The notes under the pieces: model-generated
Database searches by the model: none
Told to the model about the DNA's origin: nothing
What the model saw: only the letters and a program-made list of their open reading frames with translations
Assembly (NCBI GenBank): GCA_017448985.1
Contig: JAFSKL010000017.1
Coordinates: 57,599 to 121,598 of the forward strand
DNA length: 64,000 bases
Direction of reading: 5' to 3'
From: Paludibacteraceae bacterium
GTDB taxonomy: Bacteria > Bacteroidota > Bacteroidia > Bacteroidales > Paludibacteraceae
In this document: piece by piece, positions 48,766 through 59,100 of the stretch
Numbering within the stretch: position 1 is the stretch's first letter
Layout: each line of letters begins with the position of its first letter
Program-made: the position numbers and the translations under genes

Positions 48766-49695
48766 CTACCCCACTTCCACTTCGGGATTGATCTTGCGAA
48801 TCAGTCCTTTGAGTACATCTCCCGGGCCAAATTCGAAGAAGGCTACGCCGTTGTTTTCGTAGTTTCCGTAGTTTCCGTTTTTGGCGTCAGCAATCATGTT
48901 TTGAACGGATTGCGTCCAGCGAACGGGTGCTGTGAGTTGTTTGAGGAGGTTTTCGCGGATTTCTTCCGGTTTCATCGAGGGTTTTGCGGTGACATTCTGG
49001 TAGATGGGACAGAAGGGTTTGTGGAACTCTGTCTTGTTGATGGCCTCTGCAAGAGCCTCTGCTGCGGGTTGCATCAACGGCGAGTGGAAAGCACCACCGA
49101 CCGGCAGTCTTAACGCACGGCGTGCACCGTTCTCCTTGAACACCGGACAGATAGCCTCAATAGCGTCGATTTCACCGGAGATAACCACTTGTCCCGGGCA
49201 GTTGAAGTTGGCGGCTACGACAATTGGTCGTTTGTCATTGGTCATTGGTCGTTGGCTGAATTCAACGCAGATTTCTTCGACTTTTTCGTCAGGCAGTCCA
49301 AGGACGGCGGCCATGGTACCGGGATTGGCTTCGCATGCCGCTTGCATGGCTTGTGCGCGCGCGGATACTAATAATAAGGCGTCCTCGAAACGTAGAGCTC
49401 CGCAAGCGACGAGTGCACTGAACTCACCGAGGCTATGTCCTGCCACCATGTCGGGACGCTCGATAGTCATCAGCCGTTGCGCTACCACCGAATGGAGGAA
49501 GACAGCCGGTTGCGTCACTTTGGTCTGCTTGAGGTCATCTTCCGAGCCTTCGAACATGACATCGGTCAGCGAGAAACCAAGCAGCCTATCGGCTGCCTGA
49601 CACATCTCACGCGCCTCTTTGTGCGCATCGTAGAGATCTTTGCACATACCCGGGAACTGACTACCCTGCCCCGGGAAAACAAATGCTTTTAACAT
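48766..49695 (-). CDS. fabD: Malonyl-CoA:ACP transacylase
   Basis: Loads malonyl groups onto acyl carrier protein for fatty acid synthesis. The 309-aa product has FVFPGQGSQFPGM, the nucleophile motif VAGHSLGEFSAL (Ser in GHSLG), the arginine region LLLVSARAQAMQ and VGGAFHSPLM with the catalytic His. A period-7 repeat (49221-49257) encodes SQRPMTNDKRP just before VVAANFNCPGQVVISG, an extra loop not usual in FabD. It is convergent with the EamA gene (8 bp between stops) and preceded by a 9-bp repeat array. Being an essential enzyme, it shows that the loop insertion is tolerated. Confidence 0.95.
   Translation of the reverse strand: MLKAFVFPGQGSQFPGMCKDLYDAHKEAREMCQAADRLLGFSLTDVMFEGSEDDLKQTKVTQPAVFLHSVVAQRLMTIERPDMVAGHSLGEFSALVACGALRFEDALLLVSARAQAMQAACEANPGTMAAVLGLPDEKVEEICVEFSQRPMTNDKRPIVVAANFNCPGQVVISGEIDAIEAICPVFKENGARRALRLPVGGAFHSPLMQPAAEALAEAINKTEFHKPFCPIYQNVTAKPSMKPEEIRENLLKQLTAPVRWTQSVQNMIADAKNGNYGNYENNGVAFFEFGPGDVLKGLIRKINPEVEVG
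49221..49257. repeat. Period-7 repeat inside fabD
   Basis: GTCATTG, GTCATTG, GTCGTTG preceded by a degenerate copy; in frame. Confidence 0.83.
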
Positions 49696-49699
49696 AAAT

Positions 49700-49826
49700 T
49701 AGAAATTTATGTAGTTTTCGTAGTATTCGTAGTTTTCGTAGTCTTCGTAGTCTTCGTAAGACTTGTAGTTTTCGTAGTCTTCGTAAGACTTGTAGTTTTC
49801 GTAATTTTCGTAGTTTACGTAAACCA
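49700..49826. repeat. 9-bp GTAGTTTTC repeat array upstream of fabD
   Basis: About 13 consecutive units of GTAGTTTTC, GTAGTCTTC, GTAAGACTT and GTAATTTTC fill the fabD upstream region. No spacers as in CRISPR. Confidence 0.9.
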
Positions 49827-49844
49827 AGTCAACAACGCGAAGCC

Positions 49845-50112
49845 TTAACGTAGCGTCTGCATGAATGCAGTTATCTTACATGACAAACTATAACAATCCG
49901 CTCGAAGTGCTTCCGCATCACAATCATTCATATATTTCAGATCTTGAGCTAAATAAATCATACTTCTTACTTCACCGCAAGAGCCATATGAGATATTAAG
50001 AAAGTTTTTGAACTGCTTATTATCTGCACTATTCTTATTTCGTTCAAAACCTTCTGCAATATTATTCATTATTGATATTGCAGCTCGAGATATTTGGCTT
50101 TTGAAATCATAG
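49845..50112 (-). pseudogene. Four-helix-bundle protein (23S rRNA IVP family), 5' end lost
   Basis: The frame reads RDYDFKSQISRAAISIMNNI then AEGFERNKNSADNKQFKNFL, the conserved core of the four-helix bundle/S23 family (about 115-130 aa when complete). The first helix is missing: upstream of RDYDF the frame enters copy 2 of the large repeat and hits a stop. The annotated start MNNIAEG at 50069 is internal. The gene was cut by the duplication junction at 50112/50113. Confidence 0.8.
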
Positions 50113-50193
50113 TCGCGATTAGGTTTAAAAACCTACATTCCTTATATATATAATAAGGTGTACAATAATTGTACCATTAGCCTTTTGTTGGAT

Positions 50194-50703
50194 TTATTCT
50201 GCCATATTGGCAGATTGCTGTTTGAGCCGCTCGCGAATGATGGCCTGGATGAAGTTATCCAATTTGGAGTATTGTTTGCGTTTCAGTTTTGTTGAGCCCG
50301 GTTCGGTTTTCTTTTCAAAGGGCGCTTCGTGGTCCGGAAGCTTGAACTGTGCATAGAAACGCGTACGGAAATCCTCAAGTTGTGCGCGGAGCTCCGTTAC
50401 ATGAGTTCGCTCTTCCGGCGTCATGGCAGTCAGTTCGTCGTCTGTAACTTTGCCGGAATTGATGATTTCGGATGAGAGTTTTTTGGTCAAGCCAAAGAGG
50501 CTGAGATTCGCCAATTCCGCTCCTTTCGGCGGGTTTTTCGTGTAATCACGCGGGTTGACGATGACATAGGACTCCTGTACTCCTTCTTTCAAAACGGCTC
50601 CTGTGGGTGCGCGGTAAGCCTTCTTTCGCATAATAATCTTACCTTCCTTTTCGAATTTTCCGCGCATCGTTCGAACCGGATCATGAAACTCAATTTTGGA
50701 CAT
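50194..50703 (-). CDS. 169-aa protein of unknown function (copy 2)
   Basis: Translation identical to 34435-34944. The difference is its downstream neighbour: here the 3' end faces the truncated four-helix-bundle gene instead of lon, so the palindrome at 50198-50214 no longer precedes lon. Confidence 0.75.
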   Translation of the reverse strand: MSKIEFHDPVRTMRGKFEKEGKIIMRKKAYRAPTGAVLKEGVQESYVIVNPRDYTKNPPKGAELANLSLFGLTKKLSSEIINSGKVTDDELTAMTPEERTHVTELRAQLEDFRTRFYAQFKLPDHEAPFEKKTEPGSTKLKRKQYSKLDNFIQAIIRERLKQQSANMAE

Positions 50704-50736
50704 ATAATAGCATGAAGTTTAATGTTAATGTTTATA

Positions 50737-50787
50737 CCCTTTTAGGCGGAAGCCGCTTCTCCCGTTCCGTCGGGAGAACGCTCCGGG
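50737..50787 (-). promoter_or_regulatory. Two-hairpin leader element (copy B, duplicate)
   Basis: Same as 34978-35028, upstream of the second 169-aa gene. Confidence 0.58.
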
Positions 50788-50868
50788 CATGGTTTTTGTG
50801 GTATAATATATTGAATATCTGTTTTCTGTCATTTTGGCAGATTGTCTGCTTTTTCTCAGCATGACGTT

Positions 50869-51046
50869 AGCATAATCTCCCCCTTATCACTCCCTAATAA
50901 CCCCGTTATCACCCCTTAATCACCCCCTTTTGCGTCGATTTTTGGTCGATAAAACCTCGATGCAATATCGATGGGATGCCGAGGTTTTATCGGGGGATTT
51001 TTGATGGAATCTTGTGTGGATTTTGATGGAATCTTGTGTGGATTTT
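50869..51046. repeat. Non-coding repeats (duplicate of 35110-35287)
   Basis: Same TTATCACCCC words, 13-bp inverted repeat and 22-bp tandem repeat as in copy 1. Confidence 0.68.
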
Positions 51047-51082
51047 GAGGGAAATACGTGGGCGTGATGCCCTACTCTCTTG

Positions 51083-51217
51083 TTATTCTTTGGAGAATTG
51101 GTCCTTACCTACCCCACAGATGGGACAAGTCCAGTCTTCCGGAAGTTCTTCAAATGCTTTTCCTGTTTCGCAGGGGTCGTACTCGTACCCGCAGACATCA
51201 CAAATGTACTTTGCCAT
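51083..51217 (-). CDS. Rubredoxin (copy 2)
   Basis: Identical 44-aa rubredoxin with both CxxCG knuckles and the same promoter (TACCTTTG at 51265-51258). Confidence 0.92.
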   Translation of the reverse strand: MAKYICDVCGYEYDPCETGKAFEELPEDWTCPICGVGKDQFSKE

Positions 51218-51456
51218 AGTTGTTGCGATTTATGTGAATATTTTCTGTTTTCGGGTACAAAGGTACAACAAAAGTTTGACATACGCAAGAATTTAGACCA
51301 AAATAATGAATTTTATTTAGTTTTATGGGGTAAAGGCTTGTGTATGAGCACAAGCGTGCGACTGTACCTTCGAGGTGGGACGTCAGAGCCGTGTCGGTGC
51401 CCTCAAAGTACCAAACTTTTTTGATATATGCAAATTTTGAATGTGATTTTTGGGAT

Positions 51457-52485
51457 TTATTTGTTATGATTATTGAAAGCCGCGGACATAAGCTCTTGTT
51501 CCTCGCGTGAAATGTGATAGCGTGTTGCCCATTGTGGCCATGTAGCTACATGCTGGAGGATATTGTCAATCATCTTTGTCGCCTTTTCTTGCTTGATTCC
51601 AAAATACGGAGCAATCTCTTTCGATAATTCTAAATCCAATGCATTTGATTGCTCGTTGATATTCAAACTAAGCCCGTTACCATAATACAATGGGTTCAGG
51701 TCATACGCAGGAGCAAGTCTCCACCCTTCTTTTGTAAGCAAGAAGCCGTGATTTCTCAAATGATCATCGCAATTGGAGATAGCAATACTAAAGACTATGC
51801 GTTTCCATAATTCTTCCAAATCAGTTTGCGCACAGCAACTATAACGACTTATCCATTCTGCAAGTTCAAGATATGAGCAGCCTTCCGTTTGTCCGTCAGA
51901 GTATCCGAGCATGGTCATGGCCGAGGTAAAATGAATACGTTTGCCATTCGTAGTGCGGTCAAAACGACGAGTAAGGAAAGTTGCAAATCGATTATATCGG
52001 ATGATATCAAAGTCAGCGACCACTATTCCGCAGGCACGTGCCAGTTGCATAGCAACAGCTTCCCACGCGCCGACATCTTGTCTATCATTTCGACTTGGGA
52101 ACTTTGCTATCCACAAGAATCCATCCTGCATTTGCACGTTGGCTTTTGGCCGTTCTCCGCCTAATGATGAGCCGGGAGCCAGTAATAATTGTAACCATTT
52201 TTGGATCTCAGTGTCATCATCGTTCTCGAAATGCCAACTTGCTTGTTCTAAATCAGGAATAGAAGTTACAGGAGGAGTAGAATACATCGGGTCATAATCA
52301 AGAAACGGTCCCTCGATATTCGTTTTAAGACGCAAGGCACCCATTCGTGTACTATCATTCACCCCCACAAGGAAATCACTCTCCATGAGTATTTGTCGTG
52401 CTTGGCCTTCCTCCTTTGCGCGTATAGATTCTCTGCGTTCCAGTAATACGCGTCCCCAACGATCAGGAGTGCTGCTCAAACTCAA
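51457..52485 (-). pseudogene. HipA-like kinase, truncated (copy 2)
   Basis: Identical to 35698-36726, including the loss of the segment before TPDRWGR; the break therefore predates the duplication. Confidence 0.75.
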
Positions 52486-52591
52486 ACGAAAACACTTCTT
52501 TGCCTTTTATGGACTGCGTCGTATATAATCGCCCCATTAAAATTGGGTTATCTACGCGGAAATCATCGAAATATACGTATATTGTAGCCAT
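52463..52591 (-). pseudogene. HipA N-terminal fragment (copy 2)
   Basis: Same 42-codon frame as 36704-36832. Confidence 0.73.
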
Positions 52592-52593
52592 CG

Positions 52594-52899
52594 TTATTTC
52601 ACTTTACTTGCGCGTTTAGAAATAGTAAGACCTGCATCTTGGAGTTTGCGTCCCAGGAGATCATCCTGCGCCACTTTGCGCAAATCTTCCTCCATTCCAA
52701 GCACAATAAGCACACGCAAATAATACCCTATAGCAACCCCATCGTCGCCATTTTCTATCTTTATCAAGGTGTTACGTGCAATGCCGGCCCTCTCTGCCAC
52801 TTGTTCGGAGGATAAGTTACGCCGCAATCTTGCCAAGCGGAAATTCTCTCCCATCTCGCGTAATAGTCTTTCGTGCTTAGGTAATAGTGCTCTTTTCAT
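52594..52899 (-). CDS. HipB-like regulator (copy 2)
   Basis: Identical to 36835-37140, with the same palindromic -33 promoter (TATCTTTG at 52941-52934). Two active copies would double the dose of this DNA-binding protein. Confidence 0.84.
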   Translation of the reverse strand: MKRALLPKHERLLREMGENFRLARLRRNLSSEQVAERAGIARNTLIKIENGDDGVAIGYYLRVLIVLGMEEDLRKVAQDDLLGRKLQDAGLTISKRASKVK

Positions 52900-53183
52900 A
52901 ACAACATCAATAGTTAATGTTCGTAATTTTGCGCAAAGATACTTATTTTTGTGCATATATGCAAACATTTTGTGGAAAAACTGTCAAAAAAAGTGATTTT
53001 TATGCCAATTCGTCTGTTTTTTGCATAAAAATAGGGTAAAGATAGCTCTCTGCCCTATTCTATTTACCTTCACTCCGCGGAGTGCGTGGCGGAATATGAA
53101 CGGGTAATCTATTGCCCTGAAAAAGAAGAAAGAAAATGCCGAACAACGGTCACCGGGATAAGATGTTGTAGTACCAGGCGCAT

Positions 53184-54110
53184 TTATTCTAACATGTTAC
53201 TTTCTTGCTTTAATATTTGTTTCAAATCATGTGCAAAGACGGAGGAGTATCGCCGAGCATCTTCGTCTGCGCGGAGATGAGACGGATCTTTGAAATACTC
53301 AGGATGGTCGTGATACAATCCCGGAGTGTGGTAATCCAGGAATGGGATGTTATTCTTTCTTGCGATTTCTTTTAATACATCATAAAAATCTGTATCTATC
53401 TTTGAATAACAAGGCGAGACCACAAATACTACTTTCGTTCCGTTCTTATAACAGAGGTCTACAAATTTTTGTACGTATTCTGTCTTTAGATTATCTACAT
53501 TATGCGGAGTATCCCTATACAATAACGTGTCTGGAAAATGCGGGTTCTTGGTGGGTGGAATGTAACCATGATCTCCTCCAAGATGGCGATTAACAAGAAG
53601 TCCTGCTATGTTAGAAAACGATTTCGAATTATATCGGTAGAGATGCGATACTTTATATTGATAATACGAGCCTGCCAAACGAAATACAGAGTCCGCTTGA
53701 GCATTTCGACCGAAATAGGGAGCAAAGAAAGTAACAGTAGTGAATGGATCCTTTTCTTTGACAAAATCACTTGTCATGACTTCAAGACAAATCACTTTTG
53801 GCGCATGATGAGCCATTATATGGTTGAGCATGATATAATGAGCATATATGTTGTCTGAGGCATCGATACCGCCATTATATACGCTGACGCCAAGCGTGTC
53901 ACTAATTATTGAAGGTACATAGTGACAGTTACATCTGGAGGTTCCCATCATTACAATGTCTTCATCAACATCATTGGCAAGGTATTTAATTTTGGGACCT
54001 GAAACATCATGCGTGTGTTGATTTACCCACCACATGGCTTCACCTCCAAGTCGGTCAACTACATATACTCCGATAAGAATGAATGCTATACTAATAATAA
54101 ACTTTTTCAT
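53184..54110 (-). CDS. SGNH/DltD-like protein (copy 2)
   Basis: Identical to 37425-38351, again directly downstream of the truncated MBOAT frame. Confidence 0.8.
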   Translation of the reverse strand: MKKFIISIAFILIGVYVVDRLGGEAMWWVNQHTHDVSGPKIKYLANDVDEDIVMMGTSRCNCHYVPSIISDTLGVSVYNGGIDASDNIYAHYIMLNHIMAHHAPKVICLEVMTSDFVKEKDPFTTVTFFAPYFGRNAQADSVFRLAGSYYQYKVSHLYRYNSKSFSNIAGLLVNRHLGGDHGYIPPTKNPHFPDTLLYRDTPHNVDNLKTEYVQKFVDLCYKNGTKVVFVVSPCYSKIDTDFYDVLKEIARKNNIPFLDYHTPGLYHDHPEYFKDPSHLRADEDARRYSSVFAHDLKQILKQESNMLE

Positions 54111-54122
54111 AAACATGCTACT

Positions 54123-54953
54123 TTAAAATTGGAAGTAAATAAACTGATCGCCGCCTAATACGCCGAATAAAATGATATAGGCAATCATCAAGATCATGTA
54201 CATGTGGCGAACAAACCAAGATTTGGATTCGGCAGGATTAATTTGCCAATTGAACTCATCTGAAAGCTCTTTATAAGCAAGAATTATCATAGCCAAACTA
54301 ATACCGATAAAGTTGGCGTATTCTTTATGTGGAGCCTCAAAATCAGTAAATATACCAATAATGACGGTCAACGCGTCATGCAGATTGTTAGCTCTAAACA
54401 ATATCCAAGCGAAGCAAACGAGTATAAAGGTAATTATCCAGTGACAGAATTTCCGAAAGCCGGAATACTTTGTTTTCCCAATTCCTAAAGCCTTTTCAAC
54501 ACAAAGTAATAAACCGTGAAGACTACCCCAGCATAGGAAAGTCCAGTTAGCTCCGTGCCATATACCACTGACGACAAACGTAACAAACAAGTTGAAATAG
54601 TTACGTAATTTGCCAACACGGTTTCCTCCGAGAGGAATATATACGTAATCCTTAAACCAAGTAGAAAGCGATATATGCCACCGATGCCAGAACTCGCCAA
54701 CAGAAGCAGCAAAATACGGACGATGAAAGTTTTCCATCAATCGGAATCCTAATACTTTTGCTATTCCGATTGCGATGAGAGAATATCCCGCAAAGTCTCC
54801 GTAAATTTGGAATGGGAACATCAGCGAAGCCAGTAGGAATGAACCTCCATGATGTTTGCTAACATTATTAAAAATAGCATCAACATATAGGCCACATCTA
54901 TCTGCCAAAACGAGCTTAAGAAAATAGCCCCAAAGTTGGGTTGCTAATTGGGG
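54123..54953 (-). pseudogene. MBOAT acyltransferase remnant (copy 2)
   Basis: Identical to 38364-39194; same fusion point with the bcp fragment. Confidence 0.8.
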
Positions 54954-55148
54954 TCAAGTGTGCGCAAGCGCTTGCATTCCGCTACAATGCGATCCATACC
55001 ATAATAGTCGCGAGTAAGATCCGGGTGTGGAGTCCTTCGGATAGAAATAGATGACAGTTTTCTTACCCAGCAGGTCCTTGTCGGTAACTACCCTGCCCTG
55101 CTCGTCTGCCACGCTGAATGCCGGCATTTTGTCTCCAATTTGTAACAT
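54954..55148 (-). pseudogene. bcp: Bcp peroxiredoxin fragment (copy 2)
   Basis: Identical to 39195-39389; ends before the peroxidatic cysteine. Confidence 0.85.
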
Positions 55149-55183
55149 AATATCAGATTTTTAGGATTAAACAATAAGTTGAT

Positions 55184-55654
55184 TCAGACGGTATTGTAAA
55201 TGGCTGCTATTTGTTCGAGGTATCGGCGGTCGATGGCATCGAACGTATTGAGAAAGGCACTATCGATATCAAGGACGGCGAAGACTTCATCGTTGCGGAA
55301 CAAGGGTACCACAATCTCACTCTGCGATGCCGAGGAACTGGCTATATGTCCGGGAAACAAGTGTACATCGGGTACGACAATCGTTTCTCGTTGTTTCCAC
55401 GCCGTGCCGCAAACGCCTTTACCATACGGGATATGCGTGCAGGCAACAGGTCCCTGGAAAGGTCCGAGCACTAATTCCTTCTCTCCTGTTTCACCGGCTT
55501 TCGGCAACACACGGTAGAAACCTGTCCACCAGAAACCGAATGTCTCGTGCAGCACAGCGACCATATTGGCCATTTTGGCAATATCGTCGTTTTCACCGGC
55601 TATGAGTGATTGAATCTGAGGAAGGACGGTTTGATATTTCTCTTCTTTGCTCAT
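55184..55654 (-). CDS. fRMsr homologue with Ser at the catalytic Cys position (copy 2)
   Basis: Identical to 39425-39895, including Ser 106; both copies carry the substitution. Confidence 0.87.
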   Translation of the reverse strand: MSKEEKYQTVLPQIQSLIAGENDDIAKMANMVAVLHETFGFWWTGFYRVLPKAGETGEKELVLGPFQGPVACTHIPYGKGVCGTAWKQRETIVVPDVHLFPGHIASSSASQSEIVVPLFRNDEVFAVLDIDSAFLNTFDAIDRRYLEQIAAIYNTV

Positions 55655-55655
55655 A

Positions 55656-56129
55656 TTACCAGACAGCCTGAATCAGAGCGACAGTCATGAGACCGCAGGC
55701 GATGAGTTTGAGAACCGTGCTGAAAAGGATGCCGATAAAACTACCCCATCCTGCGCGGAGAGCGTCGTTGAGTTGCTTGCCGCTGATGAGTTCGCCGAGG
55801 ATAGCACCTACTAACGGACCTAAGATGACGCCTGCGGCACCGAAGAAAAGTCCCACAAAGACACCTATCGTACTACCCCATACGCCCCATTTAGTGCCAC
55901 CGTATTTCTTCGTGCCCCATGCCGGAACGATATAGTCCAGCACGAAAATGACAACTGTCACAATGCCCCAAATGAGGAGGAACTGCCAGGAGAAATCGAT
56001 TTTGTCGGTTGCTTGCGCGACCCACAGGCCGGCATATGCAATCGGTGTTCCCGGCAACCCGGGCACAATACAGCCGATGATGCCTATTAGCATCAGCACA
56101 AACGCTATGACTATCAACGTAATATCCAT
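55656..56129 (-). CDS. DUF456 membrane protein (copy 2)
   Basis: Identical to 39897-40370, with the same -7 element (56158-56151). Confidence 0.88.
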   Translation of the reverse strand: MDITLIVIAFVLMLIGIIGCIVPGLPGTPIAYAGLWVAQATDKIDFSWQFLLIWGIVTVVIFVLDYIVPAWGTKKYGGTKWGVWGSTIGVFVGLFFGAAGVILGPLVGAILGELISGKQLNDALRAGWGSFIGILFSTVLKLIACGLMTVALIQAVW

Positions 56130-56187
56130 AATGGTAAATCAATTTTGCTGCAAAGGTACGAAAAAATTTTGTCATTTGGTCATTTTG

Positions 56188-59100
56188 TCATCTGACCCAT
56201 TTGCCTGTAGCGTCGTAGATCTTATCGCCGACGAGGATGTAGATCTGTCCGTCATAGAGGATTTTCTGAATGCTGCCTTCTGCATGCAGAATGCTCTCTA
56301 TACCCTCGTCCAAGTCTTTGCGGTTAACCACATTGGAGCGACCGGATAGCTCGGCTTGCGGAGCACGATTCACATCTTTGGCAGGAGCCGCAGCGCCAGA
56401 AGAGAGCACATACTCAATCGCATAATAAGGCTGTGCATCTACCGGCGTCTGGTCGGTAAACGAGGTGTTGGAGGCCGCTACGACTGCTATCTGCGCGAGG
56501 TTGGCAGGTGCCTCGCCGCGCAGGATGCGATATGCACTGACGGACGCACCCGCGTACTCGTTCCAAATGAGGTTGAAAGTGCCATTCATCACGCCGCGGT
56601 TGATAGTCATATGGACGGTCTTATGAATCGCACTTTCCGGCGATTCTTCACCGTTGGCCATCACGCCTGTGAGGTAGTAGCGCTCGGCTTTCTGCGTAGC
56701 GTCCGAATAGGCATCGGTGAACGAAGCGCTTTCGGCATTGGCCGAACCGATGAGTTGGAAGTCATTGAGCGCGTTACCCTCTTTGTACACATTGACGGTA
56801 GCAAAAGCCTCCGCGTTCGTCCATGAGAGCACGTTATGCCCGTTAGCATCGGTGGTGACGAGCGTGAGCGTCGGGATAGCAGTATTTGCCAATACGGTAA
56901 CATCACTATAGAAATAGGTCTCGCAACCGTTAGCGTTCGTCACATGCAGATAAAGTTCTACCTGATGTCCTACGAGCGACTTGTCGGTATAATCGCTCCT
57001 ATAGTACGCGGTAATGTTCAGTCCTTGTGCGATCAAACGGTAGTCATAGGAGACGAAGACACTGGTTGACGGCAACAGAATGCCGTAGTGGTCTACCGGA
57101 TAGAGTTCGCTTCCGTCGATAGATACATACCATTGGTATTCGATACCATCGGGCACGGAAGCGGACGCAGTAATTCCTTCATATAGCACGGTAGGCAGCG
57201 TTACCTCCAACTCCTTCGGATCATCGATTGTGGTTGTTGCCGTATATGTCTGCCCGCCCAGCGTGAGCGTGATAGTCTTCTCGCCGCTTGTGGTCCAAAC
57301 GACCGTGTAAGGACCGAAACCGCTACCTGTAGCCTGACCGCCGTCCCAGTTCCAAACAGGCGTTCCGGTCGTCTCAGCGCCGCGGTAGGAGACGGTGACG
57401 TCATCATTAGCGCAGGCCGATTCAGGAACTTCAATAGGATTGCGTATCACGGTCGTGACGAGTTGCTCGCTAAAGAGCGAGAGACGGTTCTGGAGGTCAA
57501 GCGCCTGAAGGCTGATCTCATAGTTAGCATTACTGAGGTAAGAGGTCGGGATAAGGAACTGTGTAGCGTGGATATACGCATAGTCCGGCATATAGGCCGC
57601 ATTGGCATTCATGCCGTTTTGCGGGCTGATGAGATAGGTGGCAGCACCTTGTTCCTTTACCGCCAGATTATACCGCATGAGTGCTGCCGGTGTATGGTCG
57701 TCTTTGGCGGCATCCCATTCGATGAGCAGACCTTCGTCTGTCAGCGAGGCACGGACGTTCGCCGGTGCCGCGGGGCGTTCGTCACTCTGCGCTGCCAGCG
57801 AATAGAGCGTACTGCCGGCAAGAAGCACATGTTCATCGGGTGCCAAGTAAAAGTCTTTTGCATAAATGTCAACTAACTTAGGTTGCAGGAATCCGTGACT
57901 AAGCAGGCCTTCTTCGCCCATATACCATACATAAACGCCTTGCCCGCCTTCTCCTTCTGCCGGGTTCAAGGTACGTGCCATCAGGTCCAAGTGCCCGTTG
58001 TTGTCTATATCCGTGAGACGTATAGCATCCGTTATATTCTGACTGTTCGGCAGCGTTTCGGGTGCAGAGAAGGTGTTGTTGGCATTGTTCCAAAGGATAT
58101 AGCTTTCCGCGTTTTCGGTGTTGAGAGAAACGATGAGGTCTTGGAATCCATCCCCATTAAAGTCCGCCAAATGACATTTATCCGTATTGAGTTGCAGCGG
58201 TGAAACAAAGGGGATAAGCGCGTACTCAAAACGTCCGTTTCCGCGATTGAAGAAGACAGTGAGACCGCTCCATGTATCCGTATTTGAATAGAGGGAAGCG
58301 AAGTCTGTCCAACCGTCATGGTCAAAGTCGGCAGTAAAGACCGCAGCATGATTCTCAAGAATCTGACCAAATAGTTCCTGTTGTGTCGTAGCCTTCAGTT
58401 TCTGTTCCTCCAATGAGCCGTCTTCCGCAAAATTGATCACATAGTGCTCATACATCGGATGCTGGTAGAAGATGGTCGGACGGCCGGAGTGCAAGAAGTC
58501 CTCGTCATTTAAGGTATAGTACTCGTATAGCTCCTTGTTCTCTTTCCACCATGTGCCGAAAAGCATTTTGAGCGTATTGTTGTCTTCTCGTGCCGTCAAC
58601 GCGGCGCCATTAGGTGCATGCAGCAGTTGAGCGAACTTTTGCTTAAATTCGATAGTCATGAGCAGATCTACGTGTCCGTCACGGTTCCAATCCAACCATC
58701 GGATCTCATCCGTATAATTAAAACGTTCCCCGTCGGAAAGGATGTTGGTGTTCCATAGACCGGCTGCTTTCTGGAATATCTTATCCTTATTTCCCGTTTG
58801 TACGGTGAGGGAATAGTTGTTTCCTGCGTCATAGTCACCCAACATAATGCCGTCCAGCCGACCGTCGTAGTTAAAGTCCGCCAAAGGCTGTGCGAGAGCA
58901 GAGAAGACAGAACGGTTTGATTCATCGTAGATGTTTTCCACGACCACAGTACCCAAACCGGCAGGCAGTACGACGAGTGTCTTGGAAGCCGAAACCGTCT
59001 GAGCGTCCGGAGCGATGACGGTATGTTTGATAGTCTTCTCACCGGGTGTTGGGAACGTCAAATGGAGATATGATCCGTCACGAAGCAGTTTGCCGTCCGC

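Larger units (their letters stand above)
34354..50112. repeat. Large direct repeat, copy 1 (15,759-bp unit)
   Basis: All genes from 34435 to about 47,700 reappear at +15,759 with identical translations. The left edge is at the TCGCGA of 34354: upstream sequence (lon promoter side) differs from that left of copy 2 (four-helix-bundle gene). The unit runs to the junction at 50112/50113. Confidence 0.93.

Noticed and set aside
49700-49826. CRISPR array
   Set aside because: Units are 9 bp with no spacers; it is a simple tandem repeat.
34354-50113. Composite transposon or integrated element
   Set aside because: No transposase, integrase, terminal inverted repeats or target-site duplications at the unit ends; the junction shows only short microhomology.
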